Shown here in pieces: positions 1 through 8,022 of a DNA stretch of 37,728 nt (within the stretch, counting starts at the first letter, position 1; the number at the start of each line of letters is the position of its first letter). Below the pieces are notes generated by a model. That model was not told the origin of the DNA. It saw nothing but the letters and a program-made list of their open reading frames with translations, and searched no databases. The stretch lies in NCBI GenBank assembly GCA_021162325.1, contig JAGGYV010000220.1, forward strand, positions 1 through 37,728, given 5' to 3'. Made by a program: the position numbers and the translations under genes. The DNA is from Desulfobacteraceae bacterium (GTDB lineage Bacteria; Desulfobacterota; Desulfobacteria; Desulfobacterales; Desulfosalsimonadaceae).

Positions 1-1172
1 CGTCCAAAATCATAGGTGATGTTTGTATAATTTTTAAATAAAAACAGATTGGCGACAAACAGAGACTCTCGGTCAGAAAACTGCAGGTGCAGCGGATCGT
101 AATAAAAATCCTTAAGAAGATAATCCACATATTCATCTATGGATTTGCTGTCGGCAATCAACCGGACAATGCAGTTTAAAATGGTGTTTCTGTCGTCGTC
201 AATTGCAACGGACTTCAAATCCACCCAGAACATGTAAAAAGCATTTTCCCATTTTAAAAATAGACTCCGATGCTGATTGAACCGGGTTCTGTTAAATCTT
301 CCGGATTCGTCGAAACACTGCCGCCACATCTGAATGTATTTATTGTTATTGATTTCAATTGGAGACCGTGTGAATTTTGATTTTAAATCATCGATTATGA
401 AGATGGCATCATAGATACTGTTGGCATTTTTGAATTTTTCTCGGGATTTGTCCTGAAGCGTTAATCGATGAACCTTATCGGTTACTCCCTGGAATTTTTC
501 GATATTTAGTTTGTTTAATCCCGCCAGAATTGTCAGGCTGGGATTCGGGCGCCTGGTTTCATCCAGAATAATCCCGGTTCCATTTTTTTTTCCGGCCAGA
601 TACCGGCCCCAGCTTATTAAGGCGTCAGAGATATTTTGTTTGTCATTAAGCGTCCAGTCATTATATGAAATTTCAAGGATATAGATATTGGCATGATGAA
701 AAAATTGAAATGTTTTTTGTAATTTCTGGCCAAGTTCTTTGGTGTCCATGATCCCTAATTTAACCAGATAATCCAGCTGCTGATTATCGATGACGCAATC
801 ACCGACGGATATTACGTAATCGTTATTTAAAAAAAACTCACTTTCACCAATTTTAGCGGACGGACTCAGCCCGCGGTGACGAATAATAATTTTTTTATCG
901 TTTTCTTTTGTTGGTATCGAGATAAAGTCATTGATATTGTTGATAAGCGGGCGGATAACCGCTGTGGCTTTGACGCCCGGATCGTTCAACCGTAATTTGT
1001 CCAAGGCAACGGCCAGATTATAGGCAAATTCTAAAATATTTTTACGCCAGTGGTTCAGCTGTTCCAGTTCATCGATAAAAGAACTGGCGCAGGCACAGTC
1101 AGCAATGTCGGCAGGCTGCCCGAAGAGATCCTGAGCGGCTTTATTCAGTTTGTCAAAGTCGGACTTATTCAT
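1..1172 (-). CDS. Unknown protein, partial (C-terminus beyond left edge)
   Basis: This reading frame is missing from the ORF track because its stop lies outside the window. Reading the minus strand from the ATG at 1172 gives about 390 codons without a stop, starting MNKSDFDKLNKAAQDLFG. It lies 43 bases after the stop of the PilT-like gene, on the same strand, so it is probably the last visible gene of that operon. The product looks soluble and mixed alpha/beta, with no signal peptide or membrane segment in the visible part. I recognise no domain. It has a Cys pair near residues 26-28 (DCACA) and many charged and aromatic residues. Its position suggests a role with the PilT-like ATPases, but that is context only. 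Confidence 0.75.
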   Translation of the reverse strand, partial: MNKSDFDKLNKAAQDLFGQPADIADCACASSFIDELEQLNHWRKNILEFAYNLAVALDKLRLNDPGVKATAVIRPLINNINDFISIPTKENDKKIIIRHRGLSPSAKIGESEFFLNNDYVISVGDCVIDNQQLDYLVKLGIMDTKELGQKLQKTFQFFHHANIYILEISYNDWTLNDKQNISDALISWGRYLAGKKNGTGIILDETRRPNPSLTILAGLNKLNIEKFQGVTDKVHRLTLQDKSREKFKNANSIYDAIFIIDDLKSKFTRSPIEINNNKYIQMWRQCFDESGRFNRTRFNQHRSLFLKWENAFYMFWVDLKSVAIDDDRNTILNCIVRLIADSKSIDEYVDYLLKDFYYDPLHLQFSDRESLFVANLFLFKNYTNITYDFG

Positions 1173-1215
1173 TGATTGGCTCTTTCTATAATTGTGCAAA
1201 AAAATATTTCGACGT

Positions 1216-2256
1216 TTACAAAAAAAGCGATTTATCAATTGCTTTTTCATATGCCGCTTTTTTGGTTATTTTATTGTCCCGCACCAGTTGAGATAAATGA
1301 CTGTCCATGCTTTGCATGCCGACGGATGTTCCGGTCTGGAGGATAGAACTGATCTGGGATATTTTTCCTTCCCGAATTAAATTGGATAACGCGGTTGATC
1401 CAATAAGAATTTCATTGGCCGCACACCGTCCGCCGGTCCGGGTTTTAATAAGTTGTTGAGCAATAACCGCCCGGAGGGATTCGGAAAGCATGGTCCGGAT
1501 TTGCGGCTGCTGATTTGATGGAAATACATTGATAATGCGATCAATTGTTCGTGCCGCGCTGTTTGTATGCAATGTCCCGAAAACGAGAATCCCCAGTTCT
1601 GCACAGGTTAATGCAAGGGAAATTGTTTCTAAATCCCGCATTTCTCCGACAAGGATAATATCCGGATTTTCACGACTGGCGACTTTTAATGCCTCTTCAA
1701 AGTTTATTGCATGAGAGCCGATTTCACGATGCGTGATCAGGCATTTTTTGTTTTGATGAACAAATTCCAGCGGGTCTTCAATCGTAATAATATGTGCATC
1801 GCGGGTATCGTTTATATAGTCAATCAGTGCGGCGAGAGTTGTCGACTTTCCACTGCCGGTGGGGCCGGTTACCAGAACAAGGCCTTTTGTATATTCGGAG
1901 ATAGTTTTAAGCACATCCGGAAGAGACAGGTCCGCCAATGTCAGTATTTTGGTGGGAATGATCCGGAACACAGCCCCAATCCCCCGATTTTGAAAAAAAT
2001 AATTACATCTGAAACGCCCAACCCCTTCCAGCTCATAGGCCATGTCAAAGTCCCGATTTTTTTCAAACTGGATTTGCTGATCCGGAGAAAGAATGTCAAA
2101 CAGTATTTTCTTACTTGAATCAGCTGTCAGAACCGGATGCTCAAGGGGAACCAGTTCGCCACTGAGCCTTATCATTGGCGGTAACCCGATAACCATGTGC
2201 AAGTCACTGGCACCACGGTCTTCCATTTCCGTAAAATATGAATGAATTTGTTTCAT
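1216..2256 (-). CDS. pilT: PilT-like retraction ATPase (paralogue A)
   Basis: Hexameric ATPase of the PilT family, which normally powers type IV pilus retraction at the inner membrane. The 346-aa length is typical. Visible motifs are the N-terminal GASDLHMVIGLPP, Walker A GPTGSGKST (131-139), the Asp-box region ITIEDPLEF, Walker B with catalytic Glu ILVGEMRD (Glu205) and the PilT C-terminal motif SNLIREGK. In the His box the first histidine, normally in GHLVFGTLH, is replaced by Ile223 (LGILVFGTLH), while His230 is kept. The upstream paralogue is 39 bases away on the same strand, so both are probably co-transcribed. No pilin or PilC/PilM-Q genes are in view, so its machine is unknown. The family call is secure; retraction activity is inferred. 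Confidence 0.9.
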   Translation of the reverse strand: MKQIHSYFTEMEDRGASDLHMVIGLPPMIRLSGELVPLEHPVLTADSSKKILFDILSPDQQIQFEKNRDFDMAYELEGVGRFRCNYFFQNRGIGAVFRIIPTKILTLADLSLPDVLKTISEYTKGLVLVTGPTGSGKSTTLAALIDYINDTRDAHIITIEDPLEFVHQNKKCLITHREIGSHAINFEEALKVASRENPDIILVGEMRDLETISLALTCAELGILVFGTLHTNSAARTIDRIINVFPSNQQPQIRTMLSESLRAVIAQQLIKTRTGGRCAANEILIGSTALSNLIREGKISQISSILQTGTSVGMQSMDSHLSQLVRDNKITKKAAYEKAIDKSLFL

Positions 2257-2295
2257 AATCCAGAAATTCTCAAAAATTTATTAAATCAAAAAGAT

Positions 2296-3360
2296 TCAAT
2301 TGGGCTTATTTAAATATGGCTTGAATTGATCTGGTTTGCTTGAGCTGGACATCGCCTCTTTTGCGGATATCCTGCCATCCTGAATGAGTGCCATGAGCGA
2401 ATCGTCCATGAGCTGCATCCCGTCTTTTTTTTTGGTTTGCATCATCGATGGAATCTGAAACGTCTTTGAATCCCGAATTAAATTTGCCATTGATAATGTA
2501 CCGATTAAAATTTCAAGCGCCAAAACCATTTGACTCCCATCAGCCGCCGGAATCAATCTTTGGGTAATGATCGCTTTTAAAATCTCACTCAGCATGGCGC
2601 GGATCTGATTTTGTTCTTCAGATGGAAAGGAATCAATAATTCGCTCCACTGTTTTCGGTGCGCTGGAGGTTGACAGGGTCCCAATCACGAGATGTCCGGT
2701 TTCAGCGGCCGTGATGGCAAGAGACATTGTTTCAAGATCCCTTAGTTCTCCGATCATAATAACATCCGGATCCTGCCGGAGTGCCCCTTTTAAGGCATTG
2801 GCATAGGTTAATGTATCCGTTCCCAATTGTCTTTGGTTCACCACGCCTTTCTTAAACGGGTGAATAAATTCAATGGGATCTTCAATCGTCAGTATATGAT
2901 GTGCCCGGTTTTCGTTGATATAATCAATCATTGCCGCAAGCGTGGTTGACTTGCCATGCCCGGTGGCACCGGTGACCAGTATGAGGCCCTGATGATTGCC
3001 TAAAATCTGTTTTATGATGTCCGGTAATCCGAGAGAATCAAGGGGCGGAATTACCGGTGGGATAATACGAAAAACAGCGCTCAATCCCCGTTGATGGAGC
3101 ATGGCACTTCCCCGGAATCGACCGATGCCGGGAATGCCGTATATAAAATCCAGTTGAAATGTTTGTTCAAGGGTCTTTTTTTGCGGAGCTGTCAGGATCT
3201 CAAAAATAACTTCCTGGCATTGTGCCAGCGTCAGCGGGGGATGTTGTAGCTTTTGAAGTCTCCCCAAGTGCCTGATGATAATAGGTTCGTTCGTTACAAT
3301 ATGAATGTCTGAGGCCTTGGCATCAACAGCGGCACTGAATATTTTGTCTAATTTTGCCAT
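2296..3360 (-). CDS. PilT-like ATPase (paralogue B, altered His box)
   Basis: A second PilT-family ATPase of 354 aa, aligning without gaps to paralogue A over its core. It has KASDIHIVTNEP at the N-terminus, Walker A GATGHGKST (131-139), the Asp-box stretch TIEDPIEF, Walker B MIGELRDLET (Glu205) and C-terminal MANLIRDSK and DGMQLMDD. Here the first His-box residue is present (His223 in TGHLV) but the second is Ser230 (GTLSTSSA instead of GTLHTNSA). This is the reverse of paralogue A. It could be a PilU-like accessory, a regulatory subunit or half of a mixed ring. It lies between the 84-aa gene (25-base gap) and paralogue A (39-base gap) in one likely operon. Confidence 0.88.
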   Translation of the reverse strand: MAKLDKIFSAAVDAKASDIHIVTNEPIIIRHLGRLQKLQHPPLTLAQCQEVIFEILTAPQKKTLEQTFQLDFIYGIPGIGRFRGSAMLHQRGLSAVFRIIPPVIPPLDSLGLPDIIKQILGNHQGLILVTGATGHGKSTTLAAMIDYINENRAHHILTIEDPIEFIHPFKKGVVNQRQLGTDTLTYANALKGALRQDPDVIMIGELRDLETMSLAITAAETGHLVIGTLSTSSAPKTVERIIDSFPSEEQNQIRAMLSEILKAIITQRLIPAADGSQMVLALEILIGTLSMANLIRDSKTFQIPSMMQTKKKDGMQLMDDSLMALIQDGRISAKEAMSSSSKPDQFKPYLNKPN

Positions 3361-3385
3361 TGAATAATTTCCTGTCAGTGAACCA

Positions 3386-3640
3386 TCATAATGACGTTTT
3401 AATTACCATATTTTCCGGGAGAATAATTTCGATATCCTCTATTCGAACATTGAGAAACGACGATTTCATTACCACCTCTCCATTCTGACGCTTTACTTCA
3501 ACCTCTGTAACTGCTATAAAAGATTTGGATTCATTTATATAATCGGTCAGCCTGACCCCCTCATAAATATGCAAATTTCCCTTAATTTCAAATTGACGGG
3601 TAAAAATAATGACCTTTAGTTTTCCGGAACCGTCACTCAT
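3386..3640 (-). CDS. Small beta-rich conserved protein (DUF6812-like)
   Basis: An 84-aa protein with alternating hydrophobic and polar residues, predicted mostly beta: KVIIFTRQFEIKGNLHIYEG, then RLTDYINESKSFIAVTEVEV, then a strand-rich C-terminus ending ENMVIKTSL. The pattern (strand, 'RLTDYIN', 'FIAVTEVEV', 'VRIEDIEII') resembles small DUF6812-type proteins as I remember them; no search was possible. No Cys or catalytic motif is seen. A strong Shine-Dalgarno (AGGAGG) precedes the ATG. It is the first gene of the PilT-pair operon, which suggests an adaptor or regulatory role for those ATPases. That is inferred from position only. Confidence 0.8.
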   Translation of the reverse strand: MSDGSGKLKVIIFTRQFEIKGNLHIYEGVRLTDYINESKSFIAVTEVEVKRQNGEVVMKSSFLNVRIEDIEIILPENMVIKTSL

Positions 3641-3680
3641 GGCTGCCTCCTGAAATTTTAAATCAAACAGATAACGTATT

Positions 3681-3717
3681 TGAGCAAAATATGCTCATGA
3701 CAGTGGGAGTATGTCAA
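3681..3717 (-). promoter_or_regulatory. Likely promoter with overlapping operator for the PilT-pair operon
   Basis: On the minus strand a perfect -35 TTGACA (3712-3717) is followed after 18 bases by CATATT (3688-3693), about 50 bases before the 84-aa gene. The -10 lies inside an inverted repeat, TGAGCA-5-TGCTCA (3681-3697), a plausible repressor site. The operator role is inferred. Confidence 0.45.
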
Positions 3718-3768
3718 TTAAAACTCCGATCCATCATTTAATTGCCTAATCATTCTAAAGGAGGTATT

Positions 3769-3942
3769 ATGTATCTGTATTGGCGAATCAATAATGATTT
3801 GAATTGTCTCGGTGAAAGTATAGAATTCCATGACCCGGTTTTTATCCGGTGCTATCATCAATGGATTAAGCAAAATGCTTATGCCTTGGCCATGGAGGAA
3901 GACCTGATCGGCATGGATTCTTTTCATGTCTGCTTGAACTAA
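3769..3942 (+). CDS. Small protein of 57 aa, unknown function
   Basis: The ORF track starts this frame at 3742, but a near-consensus ribosome site (AAAGGAGG) sits 5 bases before the ATG at 3769, which fixes the start there. The product (MYLYWRINNDLNCLG...) has three Cys, several aromatic residues and an acidic tail, with no membrane segment or signal peptide. It is the only plus-strand gene between the minus-strand cluster genes and is divergent from the 84-aa gene, sharing its upstream region. I do not recognise it. The strong ribosome site is the main support that it is real. Confidence 0.55.
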   Translation: MYLYWRINNDLNCLGESIEFHDPVFIRCYHQWIKQNAYALAMEEDLIGMDSFHVCLN

Positions 3943-4185
3943 TGTTCCGTTAACTCAGAACTGGCGCATATTGCTTGTCTTTTTTCGTGCCTGCGTTGTT
4001 ACGATTTGTATTTGAAAATGTTTGAAATAACCTATTCGGATACCCGTGATCGTAAAAAATCTGGCGCTTTGCATCACGCAATGATCCGCCCAAATGTGTT
4101 TCCGGCTGTTTTGAGACACCGGCGGCGGTGGTCATTGCCCCATATCATACTGAAAAACAGAAATGGGTAATCAGGTTAAGTATTA

Positions 4186-5277
4186 TCAGGCAATTGGCAG
4201 GATCAGGCTGAAGGTGGATCCCAGGCCTTCCTGGGTTTCGAACTTGATCCTGCCGTTGTGGGCTTCAATGATTTTTTTGGCAATGGCCAGTCCGAGCCCG
4301 GTACTGGTTTCCCCGCCGGTCGGCCGGATGCTGAGCCGGTGAAATTCAGAAAACAGCAGATGCTGTTCTTCTCTTGGAATGCCCGGGCCTTCATCCGTCA
4401 CACTGAACTTGACAATATTATCATCCTGCATCAGGCTTAAATACACGCTCGATCCCATGGGTGCAAATTTAATGGCATTGGAGATCAGGTTGTCAATTGC
4501 CTGTCCCAAACGGTGCGCGTCAAAAGCAATTTCCGGGATCAGGGACAGTTCTTTGTGAATAGAGATATGTTTTTTGTCAGCCTGTAATTTAATCAACTGG
4601 ATTCTTTCCAGAATTAATTTGTTTAATGATCCCTTTTTGGGTGAAAGTTGCATGTTGCCGCTTTCAATGCGTGAGATATCAAGCAGATCATTAATCATTG
4701 CCAGCATATTTCTGCTGGTGGAATAAATGATGTTTAAGAATTCATTTTGTTCCTCATTGAACGTGTTGGAATCTTTTAGCAGCAATTCGCTGAATCCTCT
4801 GATGGATATCACCGGATTCCGGAGGTCATGCGCAACAATACCAATGAATTTATTTTTCATTTCATTATTGCCGGTAAGTTCTCTTTGTTTTTCTATCAGT
4901 TTTCTTTCCAGTCTGACAATCCGCGTGCCAACCTTGATTCGGGCAATCAGTTCCTGAAGATTTACGGGTTTCATAATATATTCATCGACACCGGCTTCAA
5001 AGCCTTCAATTAAATCTTTTTTTTCTTCTTTAGCCGTCAGCATAATGATAAATACATAACCGGTTTTATGTTTTTCCCGGATTTTACGGCAGACATCAAT
5101 ACCGTCCATTCCCGGCAGGACCCAGTCGATTACGGCAATGTTGATGGGATGGTCAATAATTGTCGTAAATGTTTCAATGCCGTTTGAGGCCTCAAAGATA
5201 TTATATCCCTTTTTTTTCAGGTAGTGAGATATCATTTTTCGGCAAGCGGCATCATCATCGGCAATGAGTATATTCAT
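4186..5277 (-). CDS. Receiver-histidine kinase hybrid sensor
   Basis: A soluble 363-aa two-component protein with the receiver domain first. REC spans about 1-120, with the acidic pocket DDD (7-9), phospho-acceptor Asp51 (AVIDWVLPGMDG) and the conserved Lys in YIMKP (103). A short coiled linker leads to HisKA, with phospho-His150 in FIGIVAHDLRNP. The HATPase_c domain has N-box IDNLISNAIKF, G1 DEGPGIP and G2 GLGLAIAKKIIEAHNG. There are no membrane segments or PAS/GAF domain, so input probably comes through phosphorylation of its own REC. It lies 84 bases downstream of the GspE-like gene on the same strand. The neighbouring CheY-like protein is an obvious candidate partner. Confidence 0.93.
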   Translation of the reverse strand: MNILIADDDAACRKMISHYLKKKGYNIFEASNGIETFTTIIDHPINIAVIDWVLPGMDGIDVCRKIREKHKTGYVFIIMLTAKEEKKDLIEGFEAGVDEYIMKPVNLQELIARIKVGTRIVRLERKLIEKQRELTGNNEMKNKFIGIVAHDLRNPVISIRGFSELLLKDSNTFNEEQNEFLNIIYSTSRNMLAMINDLLDISRIESGNMQLSPKKGSLNKLILERIQLIKLQADKKHISIHKELSLIPEIAFDAHRLGQAIDNLISNAIKFAPMGSSVYLSLMQDDNIVKFSVTDEGPGIPREEQHLLFSEFHRLSIRPTGGETSTGLGLAIAKKIIEAHNGRIKFETQEGLGSTFSLILPIA

Positions 5278-5361
5278 TTTTTTTAATATCCCGTTATGGG
5301 GTTAATATATGTGACTGGCAAAAAGAGTTCGCAATCAAATAACGAAGCGTCTTCGGCCGGT

Positions 5362-7053
5362 TTAATTTTCGTGCAGTGAGTGAATTTCGGTAAAAGTGGT
5401 CAGGCCCCGGAGTACTTTTTTAATTCCGTCATATTCCTTGTCCTGGAAACCGTGTTTTTTACTTTGGTTCTTAATCTCATGGATCGTTGTATTTCGGTGG
5501 ATCGGATTTTTGATATCATTATTGATTACCAGCAGTTCCTGAATACCGATATACCCCTGATATCCGGTATGCTGACAATACGGGCAACCCATTGCGCGAT
5601 AGGCAAATATTTGGGGGGGACCTTCAAAAATAAACAGGTCTTCGGCTTCTTTGGGCGAAAGCAGATACTTTTTTTTACAATGATCACACAGCCGGCGGAC
5701 CTTTTTTTGATTGATGATGGCGGTGACAACTGAACCGATTTCCAGCCTGGTTGTGTTTAAGGCGTCAAATACATCGACCGCATTGATCCCGGCAATGATA
5801 AATTGTCCGGCCTCTGTAGCTTTTCGCAGGTTGCCGACAATCTCGGGATCATTGATGTTCTGAACATAGAGGGTTTTGGGGTGGAGATTCTGGCAGGATC
5901 TGAATGCATCCAAACGCGTAAAATTTGCCTTTGGGTTTACCTGGAGCTGATCAACTTCATTTAAAAGCCAGCGGGGAGAGTCTTCCACAGACATTATTTT
6001 ATGTGTGTTTAAAGAACGGATTTCATTGATAATTGAATAGGGAAGATCGATATAATCGGCGTCAGACGGTCCGGAAATAAGCATGATGCCTTTTCGGGCA
6101 TTGAGCTGGTGCTCGAGCAACCGCTTTGTTTTAAGAGACAGATGCAGATCAGATATTTTGGGTATATTGGTTAATGCCTGCCGGTCCATCAGTTTTAGAA
6201 ATATTTTTTCTCCGAATTTAGTGGAAAGGCTTAAAAATTGAATATCAAATTTTTTTCCGGGGGTCGGGAAGATGATCCGGCTGTATTGCGCCTCTTTTTT
6301 TTGGGCATCATCTATTTTTGCCATGGTTTTCAGCTTTTTTATCAGTAGACGATAAACGCTTTTTTCAAGTTGCAGCCGTTCATGGAACTCGCCGTTAATA
6401 ATAAAACAAATTCTGGCGATATGTTCCTCAGGCTCAATTTGAATTTCACTGCTGTGTTCTGTAATACCCAACAGAATCAGGCAAACATGAAGCTGATTAA
6501 TGCTTTCCTTGCCGGCGATTTCTTCAAACGCTTTTTCGCCGATGGGGCTGTCCGCGTCAAACACCTTGCTGGTGGAGATTTTAGTGAAAAATTCATATAA
6601 AGCAGTATTGGTCTGATATTCATTTTCAATTGCCCACTCAATATCCTGGGGCAGGGCAAAAACAAGGTTTGCCGGTCCGTTGATATAATGTTCAATCTGT
6701 TTTTTCAACTCGATACTGTCCGGAATCGGTGTGGCGACAGTCACCGTATCGCCCATCTGGTATATGGGGATGGCGTAATTTTGCCGGGCAAATCGTTCCG
6801 GTACTTTCCGGACCACTTCTGATTGAAACAGGGATTTTTCAAGATCAACGTGGGCAATGCCGATGGAATCGCACCAGAGCTGGCATAGTTGTCGTTTGGT
6901 GCCGATACCGCTTTGGATCAGGGTTGCCAGAACGTCTAATGCATTTTCTTCCAGTTCATTGAGCAGATCAGATATGAATTCATCGGGAATGATCTGTTGC
7001 TTTTTTAGGAGCTTAAAAAAAAGAGGGTTTTCAATTTTTGGCCGAATCATCAT
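5362..7053 (-). CDS. Degenerate GspE/PilB-family protein (pseudo-ATPase)
   Basis: A 563-aa protein with type II secretion/type IV pilus assembly ATPase architecture. An N-terminal T2SSE_N-like domain covers about 60-150 (VRKVPERFARQNYAIPIYQM), followed by the N2 and C-terminal ATPase domains. The catalytic parts are eroded. The Walker A position reads SGPSDADYID (327-336) instead of GPTGSGKTTT. Walker B reads LYVQNINDPE (395-404) instead of VGEIRDxET. The Asp box ASDIHIEP is SSEIQIEP, and the RLPQDGR stretch is gone. The zinc tetracysteine is intact (Cys456, 459, 490, 493, with CPYCQHTGYQGYIGIQELL). The frame is open throughout, so this looks like retained loss of catalysis, not decay. A regulatory or scaffold role is inferred. 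Confidence 0.88.
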   Translation of the reverse strand: MMIRPKIENPLFFKLLKKQQIIPDEFISDLLNELEENALDVLATLIQSGIGTKRQLCQLWCDSIGIAHVDLEKSLFQSEVVRKVPERFARQNYAIPIYQMGDTVTVATPIPDSIELKKQIEHYINGPANLVFALPQDIEWAIENEYQTNTALYEFFTKISTSKVFDADSPIGEKAFEEIAGKESINQLHVCLILLGITEHSSEIQIEPEEHIARICFIINGEFHERLQLEKSVYRLLIKKLKTMAKIDDAQKKEAQYSRIIFPTPGKKFDIQFLSLSTKFGEKIFLKLMDRQALTNIPKISDLHLSLKTKRLLEHQLNARKGIMLISGPSDADYIDLPYSIINEIRSLNTHKIMSVEDSPRWLLNEVDQLQVNPKANFTRLDAFRSCQNLHPKTLYVQNINDPEIVGNLRKATEAGQFIIAGINAVDVFDALNTTRLEIGSVVTAIINQKKVRRLCDHCKKKYLLSPKEAEDLFIFEGPPQIFAYRAMGCPYCQHTGYQGYIGIQELLVINNDIKNPIHRNTTIHEIKNQSKKHGFQDKEYDGIKKVLRGLTTFTEIHSLHEN

Positions 7054-7073
7054 CGTTTATGCCATATCTTGTG

Positions 7074-7235
7074 TTAGGTAATCTTTTTTTTTTGTTTTAG
7101 ATTTGTTATCATCAGCTCGGTGATGGTCTCCTGAGGAATATTTTTTTCCTGGCTCCGGTCTTTTTTTTGCTCATGAATATCATCATCAATTTCTTTGAGC
7201 ATGTCGGCCAGGTTATATTTATTGTCTGAGTTCAT
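7074..7235 (-). CDS. Small charged protein of 53 aa, unknown function
   Basis: The ORF track begins this frame at 7343, inside the response regulator. The more plausible start is the ATG at 7235, 13 bases after that gene's stop, giving MNSDNKYNLADMLKEIDDDI and a lysine-rich C-terminus. It is very hydrophilic and probably helical or disordered, with no Cys or known motif. It sits between the CheY-like gene and the GspE-like gene (20-base gap), consistent with one operon. I do not recognise the family. Position suggests a small partner of one of its neighbours. Confidence 0.6.
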   Translation of the reverse strand: MNSDNKYNLADMLKEIDDDIHEQKKDRSQEKNIPQETITELMITNLKQKKKIT

Positions 7236-7248
7236 TCTAATCCTGGTT

Positions 7249-7641
7249 TTAAAGGGACTTTTTGTAAGCGGCCCAGGTTTTTTTGATGACTTCCCGCATT
7301 TCATTAAGAGAGAGATCTTTTCGTATAAACCCGGAAGCGCCAAGTTCGATACAGTCTTCTACTGTCTCTTTATCAACCAAAGATGTCAGCATGATGATAA
7401 ACGCGTTTGGATATTTTTTTTTGATATCCGTCAGGGCTTCTTTTCCGGATTTTAACGGCATGTTGATATCTAAAAGCAGCATATTGGGTTTCAAGGTGCC
7501 GAACAATGAAACCGCTTCTTTTCCATTGTCGGCTTCGCCAACAATTTCACAGCCCATACTTTTGATAACTGTTGTTATTAGTTTTCTGACATGATCTTCA
7601 TCGTCGACGACCATGGCCCGGATTTTGCGTTTCGGCGGCAT
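7249..7641 (-). CDS. CheY-like single-domain response regulator
   Basis: A 130-aa stand-alone receiver domain. It has the acidic pocket DDED (13-16), phospho-acceptor Asp58 (LLLDINMPLKSGKE), Thr/Ser in MLTS and Lys in GFIRKD. It has no output domain, so it must signal by protein-protein contact. It is the first gene of the cluster and has a good upstream promoter. The downstream receiver-kinase hybrid is a likely phosphodonor. The GspE-like or PilT-like proteins are possible targets, by analogy with receivers that control pilus motors. The family call is secure; the partners are inferred. Confidence 0.93.
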   Translation of the reverse strand: MPPKRKIRAMVVDDEDHVRKLITTVIKSMGCEIVGEADNGKEAVSLFGTLKPNMLLLDINMPLKSGKEALTDIKKKYPNAFIIMLTSLVDKETVEDCIELGASGFIRKDLSLNEMREVIKKTWAAYKKSL

Positions 7642-7726
7642 TGAATAGGTCTTTTATTTCTGTTGATTAAATTATTATTCTCGGCAGATGTCTATGATAC
7701 TATCTCTTTACGATCTAATCCTATTA

Positions 7727-7755
7727 ATAATAACTTAATCCGTATGTAAATGCAA
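7727..7755 (-). promoter_or_regulatory. Sigma70-type promoter for the CheY/GspE-like operon
   Basis: Minus-strand TTGCAT (7750-7755), a 17-base spacer and TATTAT (7727-7732) lie about 85 bases before the response regulator start. Spacing and sequence fit sigma70. The rest of the 7642-8022 gap is AT-rich and shows no other gene. Confidence 0.5.
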
Positions 7756-7977
7756 CTGATTATCATGCACTTGATAAATTTAAGATGACATAGACGAATT
7801 GGTTATAATAAATTGGGGGAATAATCGGGTGGATTGATCGTGTGAGAGGTATATCTATTTGATTAAATAGTAGATTTTGAAAGGAGAAATTTCCTGATAA
7901 AAGTTGTTCAAGACTATTTTTTTGAGCTGGAGACGACTGGATTCGGTAAATTTTTCTTCATAGGAAGAGCGAAATTT

Positions 7978-8012
7978 GCCCGGGAACGTTTTAAGATAAA
8001 ACGTTCCCGGGC
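7978..8012 (-). terminator. Terminator-like hairpin after htpG
   Basis: A perfect 15-bp stem (GCCCGGGAACGTTTT / AAAACGTTCCCGGGC) with a 5-base loop begins about 10 bases after the htpG stop. On the minus strand it is followed by AAATTT, not a long U-run, so termination may be imperfect. It could instead stabilise the 3' end. Confidence 0.65.
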
Positions 8013-8022
8013 AGGGTTGAGA

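Noticed and set aside
3950-4135. 61-aa minus-strand ORF between the small gene and the kinase
   Set aside because: No ribosome site and no recognisable domain. It looks like chance frame or an old repeat.
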